This document shows, one piece after another, positions 48,487 through 56,590 of a DNA stretch of 64,000 nucleotides. The stretch spans positions 1,426,001-1,490,000 of the forward strand of contig NZ_CP016756.1 in assembly GCF_001700965.1 (NCBI RefSeq). Reading direction: 5' to 3'. The position numbers and the translations under genes were made by a program. The notes beneath the pieces were generated by a model, which did not search any database, was not told the origin of the DNA, and was given only the letters and a program-made list of their open reading frames with translations. Source of the DNA: Stenotrophomonas nitritireducens. GTDB taxonomy: Bacteria > Pseudomonadota > Gammaproteobacteria > Xanthomonadales > Xanthomonadaceae. Numbering within the stretch: position 1 is the first letter of the stretch; each line of letters begins with the position of its first letter.

Positions 48487-49251
48487 TCAAAGCTTGTAAC
48501 CGGAATGGATGGAAACAATGCCCGCGCTCAGGTTCTTGTAATGGCAACGGCCAAAACCGGCCTCGCTCATCATCGCCTTCAGTTCTTCCTGCGGCGGATG
48601 CTTGCGGATGCTCTCGGCCAGGTACTGGTAGCTGTCGGCATCGCCGCGCGCGAACAGCTTGCCCAGCTTCGGCAGCACCTTGAACGAATGGAAGTCGTAA
48701 ATCGGCTTGAACCAGTCCACGGTCACTTCCGAGAACTCCAGCACGCGCGCCTGCCCGCCCACCTTCAGTACGCGGTACATCTCGCGCAGCGCCGCTTCCT
48801 TGTCGGTGACATTGCGCAGGCCGAAGGAAATGGTCACCAGATCGAAGCTCTGGTCCGGGAACGGCAGCGCCTCGGCGTTGAGCTGTACCCACTCGAAGCC
48901 CGCTACCTGGCCACGGTTGGTCAGCCGGTCACGGCCCACCGACAGCATGCCGGCGTTGATGTCACCCAATACCACGCTGCCTTCGCTGCCGATGCGCTCC
49001 TTCAGCAGCACGGCAATATCGCCGGTCCCGCCGGCCAGATCCAGCACCCGGTCACCCGGCTTCACCTGCGCGGTGGCTACGAAGTAGCGCTTCCACAGCC
49101 GGTGAATACCCAGGCTCATCAGGTCGTTCATCACATCGTAGTTGTCGGCCACGGAAGTGAACACCTGGCCGACAAGCTTCTGCTTGTCCTTGGCCGGTAC
49201 ATCGCGGAAGCCGAAGTGGGTGGTGCCGGTCTTGTAGGGGGATTCGCTCAT
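48487..49251 (-). CDS. ubiE: Demethylmenaquinone/ubiquinone methyltransferase
   Basis: C-methylation step of ubiquinone synthesis. 254 residues from ATG MSESPYKTG; a GTG two codons earlier is possible. THFGFRDVPAKDKQKLVGQVFTSVADNYDVMNDLMS is the family N-terminus; VLDLAGGTGDIA is SAM motif I; ISFGLRNVTDKEAALREMYRVLKVGG matches UbiE/COQ5. Divergent from the deaminase gene with about 93 bases between. Confidence 0.96.
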   Translation of the reverse strand: MSESPYKTGTTHFGFRDVPAKDKQKLVGQVFTSVADNYDVMNDLMSLGIHRLWKRYFVATAQVKPGDRVLDLAGGTGDIAVLLKERIGSEGSVVLGDINAGMLSVGRDRLTNRGQVAGFEWVQLNAEALPFPDQSFDLVTISFGLRNVTDKEAALREMYRVLKVGGQARVLEFSEVTVDWFKPIYDFHSFKVLPKLGKLFARGDADSYQYLAESIRKHPPQEELKAMMSEAGFGRCHYKNLSAGIVSIHSGYKL

Positions 49252-49344
49252 GACCACGATTATCGCACCGACAGCCCGGCTGCGGCGCCGGCAGCCTGAA
49301 TCCGGCCGTTATGATGGTCCGCACAAGCACCATGAGGACCTTGC

Positions 49345-49797
49345 ATGATCACTACCCCGGACTACCGCGCCCTGCTTGAAACCGCCATTGCCGAGGCCCG
49401 CCAGGGCCTGGCCGAAGGCGGCATCCCGATCGGCGCCGCCCTGTACCACAATGATGGCCGACTGCTCGGCTGCGGCCACAACCGCCGCATCCAGGAGGAT
49501 GACCCCTCCATCCACGGCGAAACCGACGCCTTCCGCAAGGCCGGCCGTCAGCGCGGCTACCGCAATACCATCATGGTCACCACCCTGGCCCCGTGCTGGT
49601 ACTGCAGCGGGCTGGTGCGGCAGTTCAATATCGGCACCGTGGTGGTCGGCGAATCGGTCAGTTTTGCCGGGGGCATTGGCTGGCTCAGGGAAAACGGGAT
49701 CAATGTGATTGACCTGAACGATGCCGGCTGTATCGAGATGATGGGCCGGTATATCGCCGAGAACCCTGACATATGGAATGAAGATATCGGGGAATAA
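49345..49797 (+). CDS. Fcy1-like cytosine/nucleoside deaminase
   Basis: 150 residues of the zinc CDA fold. HGETDAF supplies the zinc ligand and proton shuttle in the H-x-E form, LAPCWYCSG the two cysteine ligands. GGIPIGAALYHNDGRLLGCGHN, VVVGESVSFAGG and a C-terminus reading WNEDIGE resemble fungal cytosine deaminase Fcy1, which ends in a very similar WFEDIGE. This differs from E. coli CodA, which is an unrelated amidohydrolase. It probably deaminates cytosine to uracil for pyrimidine salvage; activity is inferred. Confidence 0.88.
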   Translation: MITTPDYRALLETAIAEARQGLAEGGIPIGAALYHNDGRLLGCGHNRRIQEDDPSIHGETDAFRKAGRQRGYRNTIMVTTLAPCWYCSGLVRQFNIGTVVVGESVSFAGGIGWLRENGINVIDLNDAGCIEMMGRYIAENPDIWNEDIGE

Positions 49798-49916
49798 CCC
49801 GTCCGAATGTGAACAGCCCGCCTGCTGTCTCATCAGGGAATTAGACGCTGTAGCTGGATCGTAAGACAAAGCACGCTATGCTCGGGGTACAGGGGCACTG
49901 CCATCGAGGTGAAGCG

Positions 49917-50168
49917 ATGTATACGACGCCCATCCAACAAAGCAGTCGCCGATCACTCCAGCTGGCTGGGGAGCAATTGCGACAGCAGTACGAACAACAT
50001 CGCTGCACGGCACCGTTCTGGGATGCTTACCAACAGATTCAACGTGAACTGGTAAGAGCCTTCCCCGAGCATCAGGCCGAGTTATGCAACCGTTTGGCGG
50101 TATTTGCCCAGAGTCTGGGCGCGGTTGAAGAGGCTCAGTTACTCGAGCTGGCAGAAGACGAAGTTTAA
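49917..50168 (+). CDS. Small protein of unknown function
   Basis: 83 residues from ATG MYTTPIQQSSRRS preceded by GAGGTGAAGC, a good ribosome-binding site. Predominantly helical (LAGEQLRQQYEQHR; FWDAYQQIQRELVRAFPEHQAELCNRLAVFAQSLGAVEEAQLLELAEDEV). An earlier ATG 13 codons upstream lacks a site. Followed by a strong terminator, which supports a real gene. No family recognised. Confidence 0.7.
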   Translation: MYTTPIQQSSRRSLQLAGEQLRQQYEQHRCTAPFWDAYQQIQRELVRAFPEHQAELCNRLAVFAQSLGAVEEAQLLELAEDEV

Positions 50169-50172
50169 AGAG

Positions 50173-50198
50173 AACCGGGCTTGCCCGGTTTTTTTTTG
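50173..50198 (+). terminator. Terminator after the small protein gene
   Basis: AACCGGGC, TT, GCCCGGTT then a long T run. Confidence 0.95.
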
Positions 50199-50208
50199 CC
50201 CGGTTTTT

Positions 50209-50564
50209 GTAGTGCCGAGCCATGCTCGGCCGGGGCATTATCGCTGAAGGCTCTGCCGAGCATGGCTCGGCACTACGCCCCCTCCTTTTCGCCGAAGAAT
50301 TTGCCCCCTCCCTTTGGCCGAAGGCCAAGGGGAGGGCTGGGGAGGGGTTGGCTCTTGAGTCTTTCTGGGCATCGCCAGCTTCGCGGCTTACGCCGCTCCT
50401 ACAAAGTTCCGGATGTGTTGGGAAAGCCCCTGCAGAGCATGGCTCGGCACTACCTGGCTGGTTTTTTGTGGGAACGGCGTAAGCCGCGAAGCTCGCATCG
50501 CTGAAGTCGTCGGGATGTGGATCATCTGAGCAATTGTCAGCTTCGCGGCTTACGCCGCTCCTAC
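50209..50564. repeat. Dense repeat cluster of three families
   Basis: SMAG at 50209-50231, inverted SMAG at 50254-50276 and a decayed one at 50431-50453; GGGAGGG-type palindrome at about 50303-50350; GTAGGAGCGGC family inverted at 50377-50402, direct variant at 50468-50493, inverted at 50539-50564. No gene in 50199-50580. Confidence 0.9.
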
Positions 50565-50580
50565 AAACTTACAAACCTGC

Positions 50581-50610
50581 AAAAGAACAAAAGGCGCCTT
50601 TCGGCGCCTT
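50581..50610 (-). terminator. Terminator of the RND efflux operon
   Basis: AAGGCGCC, loop, GGCGCCTT; minus-strand continuation TTTTGTTCTTTT. It lies 24 bases after the permease stop, so the operon ends without an outer-membrane channel gene. Confidence 0.92.
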
Positions 50611-50633
50611 CTGCATGTTGCTGCCCTGCCCGC

Positions 50634-53600
50634 TTACTGCGGCGGCAGGTCGCCGTTCCTGGCCAGTTGCTTGCGGTTGAATACCCGCTGCACCACCACG
50701 AAGAACAGCGGGATGAAGAACAGGCCCAGCAAGGTGCCTACCACCATGCCACCGAGCACGCCGGTACCAATGGCCCGCTGCGCACCCGAACCCGCACCAG
50801 AGGCGATGGCCAACGGCAGCACACCCAGGCCGAAGGCCAGCGAGGTCATGATGATCGGACGCAGACGATCGCGGACTGCATGCATCGTCGCTTCGATCAC
50901 GCCCGCACCCTTCTCCAGATGCTCCTTGGCGAACTCGACGATCAGGATCGCGTTCTTCGAGGTCAGGCCCACCGTGGTCAACATCGCCACCTGGAAGTAC
51001 ACATCACGCTCCATGCCGCGCATGGTGTTGGCCAGCACCGCGCCGAGAATACCCAGCGGCGCAACCATCAGCACCGCGGTCGGCACGCTCCAGCTTTCAT
51101 ACAGTGCAGCCAAGCACAGGAACACGATCAGCAGCGACAGCGTGTACAGCAGCGGCGTCTGCGAACCGGCCTCGCGTTCCTGGTAGGACACGGCCGTCCA
51201 CTCGATGCTGAAGCCCGGCGGCAACTGCTTGGCCAGCTTCTCCACTTCCAGCATGGCGTCACCCGAGGCCACACCCGGTGCGGCTTCGCCCTGGATTTCC
51301 AGTGCGGAGACACCGTTGTAGCGCTCCAGGCGCGGCGAGCCGTAATCCCAACGCTGGCTGGCGAAGGCCGAGAACGGCACCATCTCGCCGACGTTGTTCT
51401 TCACCGTCCACAGGTTGAAGTCTTCCGGGTTCATGCGGAACGGATCATCGGCCTGCACGTAGACGCGCTTGACCCGGCCACGGTCGATGAAGTCATCGAC
51501 ATAGCTCGAACCCCAGGCAGTGGCCAGGGTGCCGTTGATCGCATCCAGCGACAGCCCATGCGCACCGGCCTTGGCCACGTCGATGTCCAGACGCAGCTGC
51601 GGGGTGTCGTCCAGACCGTTCGGGCGCACATTGGCCAGCAGCTTGCTCTGCCCGGCCGCACCCAACAGCTGGTTGCGTGCATTGACCAGCGCATCATGGC
51701 CGGCGCCGCTGTTGTCCTTCAGGAAGAAGGTGTAACCCGAGGCGATACCCAGTTCCGGCATGGCCGGCGGCGGGAAGGCGAAGATGAAGGCGTCCTTGAT
51801 CTGGCCAAGCGCGGCCATTGCGCGGCCGGTGATCGGGCCGACGCCCTGGTCGGCACTGCGCTCATGCCAGTCCTTGAGCTTGACGAAGGCCATGCCCGAG
51901 TTCTGGCCCATGCCCGAGAAGCTGAAGCCCTGCACCGAGAACACCGACTCGACGGCATCCTTCTCGTTGTTGAGGAAGTGGTCTTCCAGCTTGTAGATCG
52001 ACTCCAGGGTACGTTCCTGGGTGGCACCCACCGGCGCGTTGACCAGCGCCATCAGGATGCCCTGGTCTTCGTTGGGCAGGAACGAGCTGGGCAGGCGGAC
52101 GAACAACAGGCCCATCACCACCGCCAGCGCCAGGAACACCGCCATGAAGCGGCCCGGACGATTGAGGATGCCGCGCACGCCACGCTGGTAGGTGCCGCTG
52201 GTGCGGTCAAAGCCGTTGTTGAACCAGGTGAAGAAACGGCCCGAGATACCCTTGTGCGCAACGTGGTGCTCGCCCTTCTTCAGCGGCTTGAGCATGGTGG
52301 CGCACAGTGCCGGGGTCAGCACGATGGCGACCAGCACCGACAAGGCCATCGCCGACACGATCGTTGCCGAGAACTGTCGATAGATGACGCCGGTGGAGCC
52401 GCTCATGAAGGCCATCGGCACGAATACCGCCGACAGCACCAGGCCGATGCCGACCAACGCGCCGGTGATCTGGCTCATCGATTTGCGGGTGGCTTCCAGT
52501 GGTGACAGTCCTTCCTCGGACATGATGCGCTCGACGTTCTCCACCACCACGATGGCGTCATCCACCAATAGACCGATCGCCAGCACCATCGCGAACATGG
52601 TCAGCATGTTGATCGAGAAACCCAGCACCGAAAGGATGCCGAAGGTACCCAGCAACACCACAGGCACGGCGATGGTTGGGATCAAAGTGGCGCGGAAGTT
52701 CTGCAGGAACAGGTACATCACCACGAACACCAGCACGATGGCTTCAAGCAGCGTCTTGACCACGCCCTTGATCGACACCTTCACGAACGGGGTGGTGTCG
52801 TACGGGATCACCGCCTTCAGCCCGGCCGGGAAGTTGGCACGCAGTTCGTCCAGGGTCTTGCTGACGCCCTCGGCGGTTTCCAGCGCGTTGGCACCGGTGG
52901 CCAGGGTGATGGCCAGGCCCGAGGCCGGCTTGCCGTTGTAGCGGGTGACGAAGTCGTAGGTTTCCGCGCCCAGCTCGACGCGGGCAACGTCGCCCAGCTT
53001 CAGCGTGGAGCCATCGGTTTCGGTACGCACAACAATGTTGCGGAACTGCTCCGGTGTCTGCAGGCGGTCCTGCGCGTTGATGGTGGCGTTGAGCTGCTGG
53101 CCCTTCACCGCTGGCGCACCGCCCAGCTGACCCACTGCAACCTGCGCGTTCTGCGCCTGCACCGCGGCGGTCACTTCGCTGACCGATACCTTGTAGGTCT
53201 GCAGCTTGGTCGGGTCCAGCCAGATGCGCATGGCGTACTTGCCGCCGAACACCTGGATCGAGCCCACACCCGGCACGCGGCTGAGCGGGTCGACGATGTT
53301 GGTACCCACATAGTCGGAGATGTCGTTCTCATCCATGCTGCCGTCTTCGGAGACGAAGCCCAGCACGTTGAGGAAGCCCGAGCTGGACTTGGCGACATTG
53401 ATGCCCTGGCGCTGCACTTCCTGCGGCAGCAACGGCATGGCCAGCTGCAGCTTGTTCTGCACCTGCACCTGGGCAATGTCCGAATCGGTGCCGCTCTGGA
53501 AGGTCAGGGTGATGCTGGCCTGGCCGTTGGAGGAGCTGTTGGAGGAGAAGTACATCAGGCCGTCCAGGCCCTTCATGTTCTGCTCGATGATCTGCGTTAC

Positions 53601-53780
53601 CGAATCCTCCACCACCTTGGCCGAAGCGCCCGGGTAGTTGGCGGAAATGGACACCGCAGGCGGCGCGACCTCGGGATACATCGAGATCGGCAGCTTGATC
53701 ATGGCCAGCGCACCGGCAAGCATGATGATGATGGCAATGACCCACGCAAAGATGGGCCTGTCGATAAAGAAGCGAGCCAT
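50634..53780 (-). CDS. RND multidrug efflux permease (AcrB/MexB class)
   Basis: Inner-membrane proton/drug antiporter. 1048 residues, the usual HAE-1 length. [17 protein letters not shown] is the family start; [16 protein letters not shown] in TM4 holds the proton-relay Asp pair; [14 protein letters not shown] in TM10 holds the relay Lys; [20 protein letters not shown] and the two periplasmic loops are standard. It follows the adaptor gene by 12 bases. No outer-membrane partner follows; it probably uses a TolC-like channel encoded elsewhere. The divergent AcrR-type regulator argues against the SmeDEF system of S. maltophilia. Confidence 0.96.
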   Translation of the reverse strand: MARFFIDRPIFAWVIAIIIMLAGALAMIKLPISMYPEVAPPAVSISANYPGASAKVVEDSVTQIIEQNMKGLDGLMYFSSNSSSNGQASITLTFQSGTDSDIAQVQVQNKLQLAMPLLPQEVQRQGINVAKSSSGFLNVLGFVSEDGSMDENDISDYVGTNIVDPLSRVPGVGSIQVFGGKYAMRIWLDPTKLQTYKVSVSEVTAAVQAQNAQVAVGQLGGAPAVKGQQLNATINAQDRLQTPEQFRNIVVRTETDGSTLKLGDVARVELGAETYDFVTRYNGKPASGLAITLATGANALETAEGVSKTLDELRANFPAGLKAVIPYDTTPFVKVSIKGVVKTLLEAIVLVFVVMYLFLQNFRATLIPTIAVPVVLLGTFGILSVLGFSINMLTMFAMVLAIGLLVDDAIVVVENVERIMSEEGLSPLEATRKSMSQITGALVGIGLVLSAVFVPMAFMSGSTGVIYRQFSATIVSAMALSVLVAIVLTPALCATMLKPLKKGEHHVAHKGISGRFFTWFNNGFDRTSGTYQRGVRGILNRPGRFMAVFLALAVVMGLLFVRLPSSFLPNEDQGILMALVNAPVGATQERTLESIYKLEDHFLNNEKDAVESVFSVQGFSFSGMGQNSGMAFVKLKDWHERSADQGVGPITGRAMAALGQIKDAFIFAFPPPAMPELGIASGYTFFLKDNSGAGHDALVNARNQLLGAAGQSKLLANVRPNGLDDTPQLRLDIDVAKAGAHGLSLDAINGTLATAWGSSYVDDFIDRGRVKRVYVQADDPFRMNPEDFNLWTVKNNVGEMVPFSAFASQRWDYGSPRLERYNGVSALEIQGEAAPGVASGDAMLEVEKLAKQLPPGFSIEWTAVSYQEREAGSQTPLLYTLSLLIVFLCLAALYESWSVPTAVLMVAPLGILGAVLANTMRGMERDVYFQVAMLTTVGLTSKNAILIVEFAKEHLEKGAGVIEATMHAVRDRLRPIIMTSLAFGLGVLPLAIASGAGSGAQRAIGTGVLGGMVVGTLLGLFFIPLFFVVVQRVFNRKQLARNGDLPPQ

Positions 53781-53792
53781 GTATTTCTCCGC

Positions 53793-54977
53793 TTACTGCT
53801 TGGCAGCCGGCGCCGCGGCAGGCGCGGCGGCAGGCTTGGCGGCTTCGGCACCCTTCTCGGTGGCCTGTACCGGCATCCCCGGGCCGATCTTCTGCAGGCC
53901 TTCGACGATGACCTTGTCGCCAGCCTTCAGGCCGTCTTCGACCAGCCACTTGTCACCGATGGTGCGGCTGACCTTGACCGGGCGAACGGCAACCTTGCCG
54001 TCGGCATCGACCACCATCGCCGAGGTATCTCCCTTGGGATCACGCGCAATGCCCTGCATCGGCACCAGCAGCGCATTCGGGCGCACACCGCTGCCCAGCA
54101 CCGCACGCACGAACATGCCGGGCATCAGTATCTGGTCCGGGTTTTCCACCCGCACGCGCATGAGATAGCTGCCGGTGGTCGGATCAACGCTGACTTCGGA
54201 GAACTCCAGCTTGCCCTTGTGGGCATAGGTGCTGCCGTCTTCAAGCACGATGTCGACCGGCAGTTCCGAAGCACCCTCCAGGCGGCCGGCGGCCAGTTCG
54301 CGGCGCAGCTGCAGCAGCTCGGCCGAGGACTGGGTGACGTCGATATAGATCGGGTCGAGCTGGTTGATGGTGGCCAGCGGCTCAGCCTGGCCAGCGCTGA
54401 CCAGCGCGCCCTGGGTAACCGAGGACTTGCCGATCTGGCCGCTGATCGGCGCGGTGATGCGCGCATAGCCCAGCGTCACATTGGCCGCATCCAACGATGC
54501 GCGCGCGGCCAGCACGTCGGCCTCGGCCTGCTTCCAGGCGGCCTGGGCGTTTTCATCGTCCTGCACGCTGATGACCTTGGACTTGACCAGCTCGGCGCTG
54601 CGGCGCGCGGCCAGGCGGGCCGCATTGGCGGTTGCTTCGGCACGGGCCAGCTGCGCGCGGGCGCTGTTGGCCTGTGCCCGGTAAGCGGCGTCATCCAGCT
54701 GGTACAGCGGCTCACCCGCCTTGACCACGCTGCCTTCGGTAAACAGGCGCTTGGCGATGATGCCGCTCACCTGCGGGCGCACTTCGGCAACCTGGTAACC
54801 GTTTGCACGGCCGGCCAGTTCGCGGGTCAAGGTGACGGTTTCCGGCTTCAGCGTCACCACCGTGACCTGGCTAGGCCCGCCTTGCTGCGGCTGCTCGCCG
54901 CCGCCCTTGCAGGCAACAAGCGCGACGGATAGTGCGAGAGAAAGCGCGACAAGACGGTAGCGACTGATAGCAGGCAT
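53793..54977 (-). CDS. RND periplasmic adaptor (AcrA/MexA class)
   Basis: 394 residues from ATG MPAISRYRLVALSLALSVALVAC, with lipobox LVAC; a start 17 codons upstream would place a non-signal extension in front. Lipoyl halves (AEVRPQVSGIIAKRLFTEGSVVKAGEPLYQLD; ARITAPISGQIGKSSVTQGALVSAGQ), an alpha-hairpin between, then a beta-barrel and membrane-proximal domain. C-terminus A/K-rich. First gene of the two-gene operon. Confidence 0.95.
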   Translation of the reverse strand: MPAISRYRLVALSLALSVALVACKGGGEQPQQGGPSQVTVVTLKPETVTLTRELAGRANGYQVAEVRPQVSGIIAKRLFTEGSVVKAGEPLYQLDDAAYRAQANSARAQLARAEATANAARLAARRSAELVKSKVISVQDDENAQAAWKQAEADVLAARASLDAANVTLGYARITAPISGQIGKSSVTQGALVSAGQAEPLATINQLDPIYIDVTQSSAELLQLRRELAAGRLEGASELPVDIVLEDGSTYAHKGKLEFSEVSVDPTTGSYLMRVRVENPDQILMPGMFVRAVLGSGVRPNALLVPMQGIARDPKGDTSAMVVDADGKVAVRPVKVSRTIGDKWLVEDGLKAGDKVIVEGLQKIGPGMPVQATEKGAEAAKPAAAPAAAPAAKQ

Positions 54978-55030
54978 GGGTGAGGAGCTCAATGAGGAAA
55001 AGTGGCGCTCGAGGATCGGGCGGAACATGA

Positions 55031-55048
55031 GATATGCCTACGCATATC
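55031..55048. promoter_or_regulatory. 18-bp palindrome next to adaptor gene
   Basis: GATATGC, CTAC, GCATATC, about 55 bases upstream of the chosen adaptor start and within the divergent regulatory region; a possible second regulator site. Confidence 0.4.
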
Positions 55049-55138
55049 CCTCCATACCGCATACGTTACGGGTACAGCCGTGGCAACCGCCACCACTACA
55101 CACAGCACCGCCACCCTGCAGAGCAAGCCGCGGAAATA

Positions 55139-55162
55139 TACATACATACACGCATGTTTGTA
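55139..55162. promoter_or_regulatory. AcrR-type operator
   Basis: Half-sites TACATACAT and ATGTTTGTA around a 6-base centre, 24 bp in all. Spacing and left half match the E. coli AcrR box (TACATACAT-N6-ATGTATGTA). It lies 46 bases before the TetR start, between the divergent regulator and pump genes. Confidence 0.75.
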
Positions 55163-55207
55163 AACGCGTACAATTCAGGCCGGTTTCATCCAGCATTTGC
55201 CCACGCA

Positions 55208-55879
55208 ATGGCCAGAAAGACCAAACAAGAGGCGTTAGCCACCCGCGAGGGCATCCTGGATGCCGCCCTGGGCTGCTTCCACGAACACGGCGTTGCCGGT
55301 ACCTCGCTGGCGGCGATAGGCGAGCGCGCGGGGGTTTCGCGCGGTGCGGTGTATTGGCACTTCAAGAACAAGACCGAAGTGCTGGAAGCGATGATCAACC
55401 GCGAGCGTGTGCACTTCATCAACCGCCTGCGCCATGCCTATGCACCGGAACGCAGCACCCCGATCGAGGACCTGCGCTCGGCGATGCTGATTTCGGTAGG
55501 CGAGATAGCCCACGACCAGCGCCTGCGCGACATGATGGAAATCATGCTGCGCAATGACCTGTCGGCGGAAAGCCTGGCCATGCAGCAGCTGCAGCGCGAC
55601 AGCGTCGACGAGGAAATGGATATTTTCCGCCGCGCCCTGCTGCGCGCGCAGGAACTGGGCCAGCTGCGCGACGGCGTCAACATCAACACCCTCGCCCGCA
55701 TCCTGCATGCCTGTCTGGTCGGCGTGTTGTACGGCGCAATGCTGCAGCCCGAACATTTCGATCTGGAAGGCGACAGCCGCGAAACGATGGACGCGATGCT
55801 GAGTTACTACGTGACCCCGGGCGTCTTCACCCCCGGCACCGAACCGCTACCGCTGCCGACTCCCGATCCAGCCGCCTGA
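55208..55879 (+). CDS. TetR/AcrR-family repressor of the efflux operon
   Basis: 223 residues from ATG MARKTKQEALATREGILDAAL; the typical TtgR/AcrR start is MARKTK, so an upstream ATG was not used. HTH: GVAGTSLAAIGERAGVSRGAVYWHFKNKTEVL. The C-terminal ligand domain (DLRSAMLISVGEIAHDQRLRDMMEIML) resembles AcrR/TtgR drug-binding domains. The adjacent AcrR-type box supports autoregulation and control of the pump. Confidence 0.93.
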   Translation: MARKTKQEALATREGILDAALGCFHEHGVAGTSLAAIGERAGVSRGAVYWHFKNKTEVLEAMINRERVHFINRLRHAYAPERSTPIEDLRSAMLISVGEIAHDQRLRDMMEIMLRNDLSAESLAMQQLQRDSVDEEMDIFRRALLRAQELGQLRDGVNINTLARILHACLVGVLYGAMLQPEHFDLEGDSRETMDAMLSYYVTPGVFTPGTEPLPLPTPDPAA

Positions 55880-55902
55880 ACGCCGGTCGCATACGCGTTG
55901 TT

Positions 55903-56281
55903 GTAGGAGCGGCGTAAGCCGCGAAGCAAGCGAAGGCGGAAGCTGAAGCCAAAGCCAAAGCCAAAGCAAAGCCAGAGCACCCCTCCCAACCCTCCCCTTG
56001 CCTCCGGCAAAGGGAGGGCTAAATGCCGCAGCAATGCCCGCCACCTGTAGTGCCGAGCCATGCTCGGCAGGGACTTTCCCGGTAGAGCCTCTGCCGAGCA
56101 TGGCTCGGCACTACAAAAAGCGCTGCACGCGCGGTGCCAAGGGGCTGCATTCACCAGAGCTGCGGCAAAGGGAGGGCTGAACGCCGCAGCAATGCGCGCC
56201 ACCTGTTCTGCCGAGCATGGCTCGGCACTACAAAGGCCGCTGCACCAACTGCCCCGGGTGCGCTGCGCTTACCCGGGCTAC
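55903..56281. repeat. Repeat cluster with 158-bp partial duplication
   Basis: GTAGGAGCGGC unit at 55903-55927; AAGCCA hexamer tract 55946-55980; GGGAGGG palindrome to about 56020; SMAG at 56047-56069; inverted SMAG at 56092-56114 and 56209-56231; GC-rich repeat copy 2 at 56251-56281. The segment GGCAAAGGGAGGGCT to CACCTGT (from 56006) recurs from 56164, offset 158. Confidence 0.88.
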
Positions 56282-56282
56282 G

Positions 56283-56590
56283 ATGCTGGCTACGGTGCTG
56301 CCTACGTGTCGGTGTGGCACAAAAAATGGCCGGTGTCAAGCGTTTAGTGAAATCAGCCTGATGGCCAAAAGTCTTTATGGTGCGCGGGTTTAGCTCAATT
56401 TCTGGCCGCTCCGCGAAGCTTCGGCTGTGTGGACTAGGAGCCACATGGGAGCGTCGCGCTAGAGGGCCGAGTCGTGCTGTATCGGAGACGATCTGCCAGC
56501 AGACGGTAGTTTTGTTGCACGATCATAGTCCACTCCGCCTCCCTGTGTGTACACGCTTGAACCGGCTCATAGCTGGAACCTCTCGTCAAA
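56283..56590. other. Host/element transition zone
   Basis: No credible gene. The last SMAG-associated repeat ends at about 56281 and base composition becomes less GC-rich from about 56330. I saw no tRNA gene and no clear direct repeat marking an attachment site. No terminator is evident for the ATPase gene that ends at 56591. Confidence 0.5.

Noticed and set aside
50634..55879. Assignment of the efflux genes to smeDEF/smeT of S. maltophilia
   Set aside because: No smeF follows the permease, and the regulator resembles AcrR/TtgR rather than SmeT.
56283..56590. tRNA gene or Tn4371-type attachment core at the island edge
   Set aside because: No cloverleaf could be built and the TTTTTCAT-type core was not found.
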